Source of the DNA: Lachnospiraceae bacterium
GTDB taxonomy: Bacteria > Bacillota > Clostridia > Lachnospirales > Lachnospiraceae
Assembly (NCBI GenBank): GCA_009774395.1
Contig: VSNQ01000134.1
Location: 1 to 12,397 of the forward strand
Reading direction: 5' to 3'
DNA: 12,397 nucleotides
Shown here: in pieces, positions 6,790 through 12,397 of the stretch
Numbering within the stretch: the stretch's first letter is position 1
How the letters are laid out: every line of letters begins with the position of its first letter
Made by a program: the position numbers and the translations under genes
The notes under the pieces: model-generated
The model's database searches: none
The model's input: only the letters and a program-made list of their open reading frames with translations
Told to the model about the DNA's origin: nothing

Positions 6790-7245
6790 ATGCCAAAAGC
6801 GATAATTTTTATCGGACTACAGGCAAGTGGGAAATCTACATACTATCACCAAATTTTGCAGAACGACTATGTACATATTAATCTGGATTCCTTGCATACA
6901 CGCAATAAAGAACGGTTGCTTATAGAGGAATGTTTCACAGCGGGGCACTCTTTTGTGGTGGATAATACGAATCCAACGGCAGCGGACAGAGAACGTTATA
7001 TTAGTGCAGCGAGGCAGTACGGTTATGAAGTGGAGGGTTATTTCTTTCAATCTGTAATTGCGGCGTGTGTGGAACGGAATCATTTGCGCAGTGGAAAGGC
7101 GTGTGTGCCCGATAAAGCAATAGCAGCAACTTCCAACCGCATGGAACTGCCGTCATATCAGGAGGGATTTGATAAATTATATTTTGTGCGGATTGCGCAG
7201 GGGATGTTTATAACAGAGGAATGGAATGATAAAGAGGGTAAGTAG
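6790..7245 (+). CDS. Polynucleotide kinase-like P-loop kinase (PNKP/AAA family)
   Basis: A 151-residue P-loop phosphotransferase resembling the kinase domain of T4 polynucleotide kinase and PNKP. Walker A is at residues 9-17 (GLQASGKST). NLDSLHTR puts Asp33 and Arg38 in the DxxxxR arrangement where T4 Pnk has its catalytic base and a substrate-binding Arg (with DxxR spacing there). VVDNTNPT (56-63) is the DNTN motif typical of the PNKP group. The lid RNHLRSGKACVPDKAI (76-91) provides Arg contacts to ATP. The likely reaction is transfer of ATP phosphate to a 5'-OH nucleic acid end, inferred from the family and from the next gene, which also acts on 5' ends. It is a bare kinase domain without the phosphatase half of full Pnkp. 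AAAGGAGG (6775-6782) precedes ATG 6790. It lies 16 bases after the histidine kinase and 48 bases before the Thg1-like gene. Confidence 0.8.
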   Translation: MPKAIIFIGLQASGKSTYYHQILQNDYVHINLDSLHTRNKERLLIEECFTAGHSFVVDNTNPTAADRERYISAARQYGYEVEGYFFQSVIAACVERNHLRSGKACVPDKAIAATSNRMELPSYQEGFDKLYFVRIAQGMFITEEWNDKEGK

Positions 7246-7293
7246 GATTATTTGCATAGAACGGATTTTGGAAAATATAGAAGGGGGGATTTT

Positions 7294-8073
7294 ATGAACT
7301 TTGATGAATTGGATGAGAAATTAAGGCGGTTTGAGCAATCACTTGATCAAGTGATTTGGCAGGAATTATATCTTGTGGCACGTGTGGATGGCAGGGGATT
7401 TACACGGTTAACAAAGGAAACGTGTAAATTTGAAGCGCCGTTCGACATTCGTTTCCGCGATGCGATGGTTGGTACAGCAAAGCATTTAATGGAGTGCGGT
7501 TTCCGTATTGTATACGCATTTACAGAAAGCGACGAGATTTCTCTTTTATTTCACCCAAAAGACAATACCTTTGGCAGAAAAACAAGGAAAATTAATTCCA
7601 TTCTTGCAGGGGAAGCAAGTGCGTATCTGTCTATGGAATTGGGCGTGATGGCGTGTTTTGACAGTCGTGTGGTGCCGTTGCCAAACTTGGAATGCGTGGG
7701 GGATTATTTTGCATGGCGGCAGGAGGATGCACACAGAAATTCTTTAAATGCGCACTGTTATTGGAAGCTGCGCCAAAAGGGCATTTCTGCACAGGAAGCG
7801 ACAAAGCAGATTGAAGGGAAGTCTGTTGCATGGAAGAATGAGCTGCTTTTTTCGGAGGGAATCAACTACAATGAACTTCCCAATTGGCAGAAACGTGGCA
7901 TAGGGATCTATTATACAACTTATGAAAAAAAAGGCTACAATCCAATTACTGCGCAGGAAGTACAGACCACCAGAAGCAAGCTCTGCACAGATATGGAATT
8001 GCAGACCGGAGAGGCATACCGTGACTGGGTGCTTGCATTTGTGCAGGAACCGCAAACGGGAACGCTGGAATAA
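7294..8073 (+). CDS. Thg1-like protein (tRNA-His guanylyltransferase family, 3'-to-5' nucleotidyl addition)
   Basis: A 259-residue member of the Thg1 family, polymerases that add nucleotides to RNA 5' ends in the 3'-to-5' direction. The motif LVARVDGRGFTRLT carries the metal ligand Asp32, and AFTESDEISLLF carries Asp80 and Glu81, matching the three carboxylates of human THG1 (D29, D76, E77). RQEDAHRNSLNAHCYW occupies the place of the HINNLYN signature and is divergent, as in Thg1-like proteins outside eukaryotes. Bacteria encode G-1 of tRNA-His in the gene, so bacterial members are thought to repair 5'-truncated tRNAs. I chose ATG 7294 because AAGGGGGG lies 5 bases upstream; an in-frame TTG at 7252 lacks a binding site. 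The length matches the family and the frame is intact. Neighbours encoding a 5' kinase and a 2H phosphoesterase support an RNA repair role. Confidence 0.9.
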   Translation: MNFDELDEKLRRFEQSLDQVIWQELYLVARVDGRGFTRLTKETCKFEAPFDIRFRDAMVGTAKHLMECGFRIVYAFTESDEISLLFHPKDNTFGRKTRKINSILAGEASAYLSMELGVMACFDSRVVPLPNLECVGDYFAWRQEDAHRNSLNAHCYWKLRQKGISAQEATKQIEGKSVAWKNELLFSEGINYNELPNWQKRGIGIYYTTYEKKGYNPITAQEVQTTRSKLCTDMELQTGEAYRDWVLAFVQEPQTGTLE

Positions 8074-8076
8074 GAA

Positions 8077-8601
8077 TTATTGCAGCCGATACCGCAGCAC
8101 ATCAATATGTGGATTTACCTTTGCAACGCCGATTTCTGTAATGAATCCGTCAAATACTGAAAAATGGCTTTGGACAACAGCAAATGCGCACTGCATTTCT
8201 TCTGTAGATAAGGTCTTTCCAAGTGTAATATGTGGCAGCCATGAGAAAGGTCTGTAATATTTACTGATTTTGGTATCCGCAATCGGCGATATGGCATTAT
8301 AGACCTGCTGTGCCAAATCCATAAGATAGGAATTTAAAACAGGCGCAAGGAATAAGACGTACGGCAGAAGCTGCCCGACGGAAACAAATTGTACTTTTCC
8401 GCTTGAAAGCTTTCCTTCCAATGCCTGTATTGGTGGAAGCAGAACCTCCACATTCCGCGCCTCTACTGCAGAAAGCGTAAGATGCGGCGGCACATGATTT
8501 TGGGTCATATAGGTATTACCGGAAACCGCAGCAATCTGGCAGATAAGCGATTGCAGACGTTTGGTTGTGGTGGTATCGAAGTAGACGGATATCAAATACA
8601 T
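8077..8601 (-). CDS. 2H phosphoesterase, 2'-5' RNA ligase (LigT/ThpR-like) family
   Basis: A 174-residue protein with the two HxT motifs that define the 2H superfamily: PPHLTLS with His40/Thr42 and LPHITLG with His124/Thr126, 84 residues apart. Each half contributes one histidine to a symmetrical active site that usually opens 2',3'-cyclic phosphates on RNA ends or cleaves 2'-5' linkages; reverse ligation is seen in vitro for some members. The start is ATG 8601, nine bases after GGAGG; a longer in-frame Met at 8646 lacks a binding site and adds unrelated residues. The gene converges on the Thg1-like gene with 3 bases between stop codons, so any read-through makes antisense RNA to its partner. 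Substrate is not shown by the sequence; healing of RNA 3' ends alongside the neighbouring 5'-end enzymes is inferred. Confidence 0.85.
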   Translation of the reverse strand: MYLISVYFDTTTTKRLQSLICQIAAVSGNTYMTQNHVPPHLTLSAVEARNVEVLLPPIQALEGKLSSGKVQFVSVGQLLPYVLFLAPVLNSYLMDLAQQVYNAISPIADTKISKYYRPFSWLPHITLGKTLSTEEMQCAFAVVQSHFSVFDGFITEIGVAKVNPHIDVLRYRLQ

Positions 8602-8716
8602 TTTAAAGCACCTCCGATTGCGATAGATTGTAATATGGGAAAGCATTTTTACGTATTTCTATTGATTTTCAACTTGCCTTATTGGTTAAAGTGTGCATAT
8701 AATAATAAAGGATGAG

Positions 8717-8879
8717 CTAAGGAACTGCCAATAAATAACTTATCCATTGGACTTGTCTAAAGGTCCATCTGCAGCATCCGATAATCTTGACGTAGCCCGC
8801 TACGCCTGCGATTATCTTCTTTGCAGCTAGACCTTTATACAGCGTCAAATTAACAAGTTATTCATTTACAGTTCCTTAG
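8717..8879. repeat. 163-bp near-full-length palindromic repeat (MITE-like)
   Basis: The ends are perfect 11-bp inverted repeats, CTAAGGAACTG (8717-8727) and CAGTTCCTTAG (8869-8879). Each arm of about 80 bases matches the other inward through AATAACTT, TAAAGGTC, CTGCA and GATAATC to a centre GTAGC-cc-GCTAC (8793-8804). The element is coding-free. Length and full-length palindromy fit a miniature inverted-repeat element or a structured intergenic repeat. No target duplication is obvious at its edges. Confidence 0.75.
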
Positions 8880-8948
8880 TATTGCATAAAGCTTTGTAAA
8901 ATGCAACAGATTTTAATAAGATTAAGGATAATTATAGGATAATGGATG

Positions 8949-8978
8949 TTGACCAACACGACAAATTGCCAATAACAT
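8949..8978 (+). promoter_or_regulatory. Weak candidate promoter for the amidohydrolase gene
   Basis: TTGACC (8949-8954, five of six consensus bases) and TAACAT (8973-8978, four of six) at 18-bp spacing, giving a leader of about 140 bases. The -35 lies inside a small inverted repeat, TGTTG-ac-CAACA. Other weak matches exist nearer the gene, so this is only a suggestion. Confidence 0.25.
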
Positions 8979-9121
8979 CAACTTATAAATGTAGTTATTT
9001 TGATTAATATAGTAAGGTACTATTAAGGATTATAGCTTGTAAGTATATTTATCGCTTTATTGATATACAAAGCAGTTAATGACGCATAGAGAACGAAACA
9101 CATGTTTAGGAGGGATTACAT

Positions 9122-10267
9122 ATGCTGTGTATTAAAAACGGAACGATTTATAACGCCATCTGTAAAGAGGGATTTCAGGCAGATATTTTGATAGATGACG
9201 GAAAAATCAAAACAATTGAAAAAAATATAGAAGTCGCAGATAATGTCCAGATAATCAATGCAGAAGGACTGCAAGTCTATCCGGGATTTGTGGAGGCACA
9301 TGGGCATATTGGATTGGACGGATATGGCATTGGTTATGAGGGAATGGATTACAATGAATTAAATGATATTATCAGCCCGCAGATGCGGGGGATTGACGGC
9401 GTAAAACCTTTTGATCCGGCGTTTGCAGCGGCGGCAGCGGCAGGGGTAACTTGTGTCTGTGTAGGCCCAGGCAGTGCCAATGTCCTTGGTGGTACATTTA
9501 CAACGATTAAAACCGTAGGAAAGCGTGTAGATAATATGGTGGTGCGTGATAATGTGGCAATGAAATGCGCATTTGGCGAAAATCCGAAAAGAGTATACCG
9601 TGATAAAACGGATTCAAGTCGTATGACAACAGCAGCGCTTTTGCGGGAAGCCTTGTTTAAAGCAAAAGACTATGTCGCAAAAAAGGAACTGGCAGGTGAT
9701 GACATTGCTAAGAAGCCTACATATGATATAAAGCTGGAAGCACTGATTCCCGTGTTGAAAAAGGAAATTCCGCTAAAGGCACACGCGCACGCAACAGAGG
9801 ATATTTTTACTGCGCTTCGTATTGCCAAAGAATTTGACTTAGAAATTACGCTGGAACACGTGACAGAGGGGCATTTGATTGCCGAGGAACTAGCCAAAGA
9901 GAACGTACCTTTGGCGGTAGGTCCTACACTGACCAGCGCATCAAAATTTGAGCTGCGCAATAAAAGCTGGACAACGCCCGGCGTGCTTGCAGCGGCAGGC
10001 TGTCAAGTATCTATTATCACAGATTCGCCGGTGATCCCACAGGAATATCTTCCGCTTTGTGCTGGATTGGCAGTGCAGGCAGGGATGGATCCGTTTGCCG
10101 CACTGCAGGCAATCACCATAAATCCGGCAAAACATGCAGGCATTGCCGATCGGGTCGGTTCGCTGGAAGTCGGCAAAGATGCGGATATTGTAATTACAGA
10201 CGGAAGTCCCTTCGCAGTGTCTACAAAAGTTAAATATGTATTAATTGATGGGGAAATTTTGAATTAA
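9122..10267 (+). CDS. Metal-dependent amidohydrolase superfamily protein, substrate unknown
   Basis: A 381-residue protein of the TIM-barrel amidohydrolase superfamily, related to imidazolonepropionase- and dihydroorotase-type hydrolases. The N-terminal beta-sandwich strands (IKNGTIYNA, ILIDDGKIKTIEKN) lead to the first metal motif VEAHGHIGLD with His60 and His62. KAHAHATEDI carries His221 and His223, LEHVTEGH gives His246 and His251, and ITDSPVIP gives Asp301, the usual catalytic Asp after strand 8. The C-terminus (ITINPAKHAGI, GSLEVGKDADIVI) is the standard ending. All key residues are present, so it should be an active cytoplasmic hydrolase of a cyclic amide, imide or related bond. AGGAGG (9108-9113) is eight bases before ATG 9122. 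It appears to be transcribed alone, so context gives no clue to its substrate. Confidence 0.85.
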   Translation: MLCIKNGTIYNAICKEGFQADILIDDGKIKTIEKNIEVADNVQIINAEGLQVYPGFVEAHGHIGLDGYGIGYEGMDYNELNDIISPQMRGIDGVKPFDPAFAAAAAAGVTCVCVGPGSANVLGGTFTTIKTVGKRVDNMVVRDNVAMKCAFGENPKRVYRDKTDSSRMTTAALLREALFKAKDYVAKKELAGDDIAKKPTYDIKLEALIPVLKKEIPLKAHAHATEDIFTALRIAKEFDLEITLEHVTEGHLIAEELAKENVPLAVGPTLTSASKFELRNKSWTTPGVLAAAGCQVSIITDSPVIPQEYLPLCAGLAVQAGMDPFAALQAITINPAKHAGIADRVGSLEVGKDADIVITDGSPFAVSTKVKYVLIDGEILN

Positions 10268-10463
10268 AATTGAATAATACTTTAGGACGATATAGAAGTA
10301 AATACATAGGGCTGTAAAATAAGGAATTGTATATAACATGGATAGATTGTGTAGGATATACCTTTAAGCATGCAGGTCATAAAGCGTAGACATAGACAAG
10401 CAAGAGGGTAAAATAATCTGTCTACAGTTCCTAAATGCTGTAAGATATAACAAAATAGCAATC

Positions 10464-10505
10464 ATGCAATGCGAGGGTTTGTGTGTTGAATTCCTCGCAT
10501 TGCAT
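10464..10505. terminator. 13-bp perfect hairpin, possible bidirectional terminator
   Basis: ATGCAATGCGAGG (10464-10476) and CCTCGCATTGCAT (10493-10505) are perfect inverted repeats around a 16-base loop. T-rich but interrupted sequence follows on both strands. It lies between the convergent amidohydrolase and mannanase genes, where a shared terminator is expected. Confidence 0.5.
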
Positions 10506-10569
10506 TTGTTATTATGCGCAAACCCGAACGGATGAAATAAGCTGTAAAAGCGGCGTACGGGCTGCGCGG

Positions 10570-10618
10570 CGAGTAGGGAAGAAAGACATTTCCCTACTCG
10601 ATTTTAGTTTGTTTGTAG
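10570..10618 (+). terminator. Intrinsic terminator-like hairpin with T-rich tail
   Basis: CGAGTAGGGAA (10570-10580) pairs perfectly with TTCCCTACTCG (10590-10600) around a 9-base loop and is followed by ATTTTAGTTTGTTTG. The T-tract is imperfect, but the stem is strong. It is oriented for plus-strand transcription, about 300 bases after the amidohydrolase stop. Confidence 0.55.
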
Positions 10619-10695
10619 CTATTTTGCTGTGGTTCGTTTCAATTCAGAGCAACTTAGAGCAATTCACAGCAGTTGCCTTGGTATATGGATACAAT

Positions 10696-12099
10696 TTAGG
10701 GGTATGCTAACGCGGAAGTTGCGCAAATACCGATTTGATCAGCATAGAACACATAGTTTCCCCAGTCAGAAAGGCTGCTGCCTTCCCAGTCGACTGCCAT
10801 ATCCAGCGGGGTGTCAATTCCGCTGTTTCCTTTCCATGACCAAGCTGCATATCCAATGCCTTTTTCTGTGCAGTATTGCATAATTGTATATTCGTCTACA
10901 TCTGCTCCGTTTTGCCAATTGCCAAATTCTCCGATACAAAATGCAACGCCCTTAGAAAGCATGGCATCAATACCGTTTCTTACAGTTTGTGCATCTTTGC
11001 CGGCTACAGAATATAAGTGGAAGGAAAACATTGTATTTTTCATCGGGTCTGCATTGAGAACACGCTGGCAGTTGTCGATACAGGTAGACGTTTCTTGTCC
11101 ATATCCAGAGGTATCGATCATTAAAACATTCTGAATACCTTCGTTTCGCAAAGTTTTGATAGCGGATTCATAAGTGCTTGCCCAATGAGAGGACATTCCC
11201 CATGTACCAAGCCATTCATTTGCAATATTAACGATAACATAATCTTTATGTGCATTGACTAAATCACGCAGTGCAATCCAGTAATTAACAGCATTTTGCA
11301 GTCGGGAAGCCTCATCAAAGCCTGTATGGTCATGTACTTCAAGAATACAAATAAGCCCTCTTTCTTCACACCACGCAATGATATTTTCGACTTCTTGGCG
11401 GGAAGTTTTACCCCATTGGCTGCCGTCAGCGAGAACCACACGTACACAGTTTGCACCGCGGTCAGCAATCGCGTTAATGGAAGTCCATGTTTTGTCTGTA
11501 TACCATGCATGAGCGACATTGACACCACGCATTATAAAGTCATCGCCGTCAGCATCGTAAAGTCTGCCGTCCTTCACATACATACTGCGTCCTTCTGGAA
11601 CAATCGAACCGCCGGAAGCAGATTCTATTACACAGTAGTCAAGCGCTGTATATCCCCATTCTGCGGAAACACCAAATTTATGCCATCCGGCAGATAGATA
11701 GGAAGTAACAGTATAGGGTTCCCATTGATTTCCGCTTGTCAGAAGCGCTCCGCTCTGCGTTTCATCCAGATACCACCAATTTTCCTTATAGGAATCGGCG
11801 TTGGTAACAACCATAATCTTGTAATCTCCGCTTTGTGGTATATTAAAGCTTACTTCACTCCACCCTGATACCAAGTATACGTATCCGCTTCCGGAATAGC
11901 CATGAAACATAGAGGAATCAATATAGTTCTGACCATTTTGTTCAAAGTTGTTAGCGTCCTCAAATTCAATTACTTCTTTATATGCGGCGGCTTTGCCTTC
12001 TGCTGCCTCCACTTTTTGTCCTGCCGTTCCAAAGCCAATAGATACAAGAGTTGCTGCTCCAATTAGAAATGATAGTGCTTTATTCAATTTTTTTCTCAT
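10696..12099 (-). CDS. Secreted glycoside hydrolase family 5 enzyme, probable endo-beta-1,4-mannanase (GH5_8-like), with N-terminal carbohydrate-binding-type module
   Basis: A 467-residue secreted enzyme. Residues 1-33 form a signal peptide (KKLNK, hydrophobic core, cleavage probably near VEA-A). About 40-160 is a beta-sandwich module (YKEVIEFEDANNF ... GDYKIMVV ... WHKFGVSAEWG) resembling CBM35/CBM6-type sugar-binding modules. About 173-467 is a GH5 TIM barrel: RGVNVAHAWYTDK, GANCVRVVLADGSQW, ILEVHDHTG, NIANEW with acid/base Glu295, FSFHLYSV, IGEFGNW with nucleophile Glu391 and AAWSWKGN. The order and wording match bacterial subfamily 8 mannanases, which cut beta-1,4-mannan of plant hemicellulose. 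Both catalytic Glu are present. The protein ends with the catalytic domain, without dockerin or sortase signal, so it is probably released. The start at 12099 is fixed by the signal peptide; only a weak GGGTG precedes it, so translation may be limited by leader structure. Confidence 0.87.
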   Translation of the reverse strand: MRKKLNKALSFLIGAATLVSIGFGTAGQKVEAAEGKAAAYKEVIEFEDANNFEQNGQNYIDSSMFHGYSGSGYVYLVSGWSEVSFNIPQSGDYKIMVVTNADSYKENWWYLDETQSGALLTSGNQWEPYTVTSYLSAGWHKFGVSAEWGYTALDYCVIESASGGSIVPEGRSMYVKDGRLYDADGDDFIMRGVNVAHAWYTDKTWTSINAIADRGANCVRVVLADGSQWGKTSRQEVENIIAWCEERGLICILEVHDHTGFDEASRLQNAVNYWIALRDLVNAHKDYVIVNIANEWLGTWGMSSHWASTYESAIKTLRNEGIQNVLMIDTSGYGQETSTCIDNCQRVLNADPMKNTMFSFHLYSVAGKDAQTVRNGIDAMLSKGVAFCIGEFGNWQNGADVDEYTIMQYCTEKGIGYAAWSWKGNSGIDTPLDMAVDWEGSSLSDWGNYVFYADQIGICATSALAYP

Positions 12100-12112
12100 A
12101 AATTACACCCAG

Positions 12113-12202
12113 CCACAGGGAAACCCCGTTGTGCTTCCTTTCTCTATTTTTTTAATCAGGAATGCAAAACGTAATACTATAAGATGGCGCCACCCTGTTT
12201 CC
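12113..12202 (-). promoter_or_regulatory. Structured leader of the GH5 gene with alternative pairings
   Basis: In the minus-strand leader two segments can pair in two exclusive ways: ACAGGG (plus 12115-12120) with CCCTGT (12193-12198), or GGAAAC (12119-12124) with GTTTCC (12197-12202). Inside, GCTTCC (12134-12138 region) faces GGAATGC (12159-12165), and GGCGCC (12186-12191) is self-complementary. The 3' segment lies about 15 bases before the start codon. I do not recognise a known riboswitch class. Confidence 0.3.
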
Positions 12203-12276
12203 TATTCCTAATAATAAATTAACTTAAAAAATTGCTTAAATCAATTGGCATTTTAACGGTTGTTTTCAGAAAATTT

Positions 12277-12320
12277 TATTGTTTTTTAACAATAGTATAT
12301 GGATACATTGTGTAATACAA
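12277..12320 (-). promoter_or_regulatory. Probable promoter of the GH5 gene with overlapping operator-like palindrome
   Basis: On the minus strand TTGTAT (12320-12315) and TACTAT (12297-12292) are spaced by 17 bp. TATTGTT (12277-12283) and AACAATA (12288-12294) form a 7-bp palindrome around four T, overlapping the -10 and start point, where a repressor would act. The leader would be about 185 bases. Confidence 0.4.
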
Positions 12321-12357
12321 TAAAAATTTCGCAAAATATCGTAAATTACTATACAAA

Positions 12358-12385
12358 ACCGATAAGACAAATAAGAAATATCGGT
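12358..12385. repeat. 7-bp inverted repeat at the right edge
   Basis: ACCGATA (12358-12364) and TATCGGT (12379-12385) are perfect inverted repeats 14 bases apart, in AT-rich DNA upstream of the GH5 promoter. It could be a regulator site or part of a neighbouring leader outside the window. Confidence 0.35.
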
Positions 12386-12397
12386 ATTATATATATT

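Larger units (their letters stand above)
8602..9121. other. 520-base intergenic region containing a palindromic repeat and a candidate promoter
   Basis: It separates two divergent genes and is AT-rich. From left to right it holds the leader of the 2H phosphoesterase gene, the palindromic element at 8717-8879, a candidate promoter at 8949-8978 and an untranslated stretch rich in short inverted repeats such as TGTTG-ac-CAACA (8947-8958). No coding sequence is supported. Confidence 0.5.
10268..10695. other. 428-base intergenic region between convergent genes, with two strong hairpins
   Basis: The first 190 bases show no clear structure. Two large inverted repeats follow (annotated separately), separated by a locally GC-rich stretch (about 10540-10571) unlike the rest of the gap, then short AGAGCAA direct repeats (about 10646-10661). 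A 75-codon open frame crosses the hairpins but has no ribosome binding site and is probably not a gene. Confidence 0.5.

Noticed and set aside
7252..7293. Upstream TTG start for the Thg1-like gene
   Set aside because: There is no ribosome binding site before it, and AAGGGGGG lies at the correct distance from ATG 7294.
10422..10437. Possible decayed end of the 163-bp palindrome (TACAGTTCCT at about 10426-10435)
   Set aside because: Only about ten bases match the element's end and no partner arm was found, so chance is likely.
10483..10710. 75-codon open frame across the two hairpins
   Set aside because: No ribosome binding site, it spans two strong inverted repeats and ends inside the convergent gene, and no domain is recognisable. 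It is probably chance coding across a repeat.
12113..12202. c-di-GMP-I riboswitch on the plus strand
   Set aside because: CACAGGGAAACC and GAATGCAAAACG recall the class, but the first helix and the GACGCAAAGC core are not matched, and the plus strand leads away from the gene.
1..12397. CRISPR array, tRNA or rRNA genes
   Set aside because: No regularly spaced repeats with spacers and no tRNA cloverleaf or rRNA sequence were noticed on reading; a covariance search would be needed to be certain.

Overview
The window reads as chromosome of a low-GC Firmicute, most likely a gut or rumen Lachnospiraceae-type clostridium. The evidence is the AT-rich intergenic DNA, strong AGGAGG-type ribosome binding sites, a 7TM hybrid histidine kinase, Rpn-type nuclease and TnpW-like relics, and a secreted GH5 subfamily 8-type mannanase. 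The species cannot be named from the sequence alone.

Left part (1-3820) is accessory in character. It opens inside the 3' end of an IS200/IS605-type tnpB, followed by a structured non-coding tail that is a candidate reRNA/omega-RNA and element right end. Directly after this lies a two-gene ECF sigma factor / membrane anti-sigma-like operon whose upstream region has been replaced by the element. Next come a 98-bp palindromic MITE-like element, a TnpW-like small gene (minus strand) with an ATA where the start should be and a stop codon supplied by the MITE, an Rpn/PD-(D/E)XK nuclease (minus), and a chloramphenicol-phosphotransferase-like P-loop kinase (minus) whose promoter lies in a 14-bp tandem repeat.

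Central part (4098-8601) is the most interesting. A hybrid sensor histidine kinase (7TM, PAS-like, HisKA, HATPase, degenerate receiver, true receiver) is followed 16 bases later by a polynucleotide-kinase-like P-loop protein. A bacterial Thg1-like protein (tRNA-His guanylyltransferase family, a 3'-to-5' nucleotide-adding enzyme) follows after another 48 bases. Meeting it tail to tail, with 3 bases between stop codons, is a 2H phosphoesterase of the 2'-5' RNA ligase family. Together these three enzymes could phosphorylate a 5' end, open a 2',3'-cyclic phosphate and rebuild a 5' end. I infer an RNA (probably tRNA) end-repair cassette with a membrane sensor in the same likely transcription unit.

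Right part (8602-12397) holds a 163-bp near-perfect palindromic repeat, an amidohydrolase of unassigned substrate (plus), a gap with two strong hairpins, and a secreted GH5 mannanase-like enzyme with an N-terminal carbohydrate-binding-type module (minus). Its leader has an operator-like palindrome over the probable -10 element and mutually exclusive pairing segments. The window ends upstream of that gene with no further coding sequence visible. No tRNA, rRNA or CRISPR array was seen.
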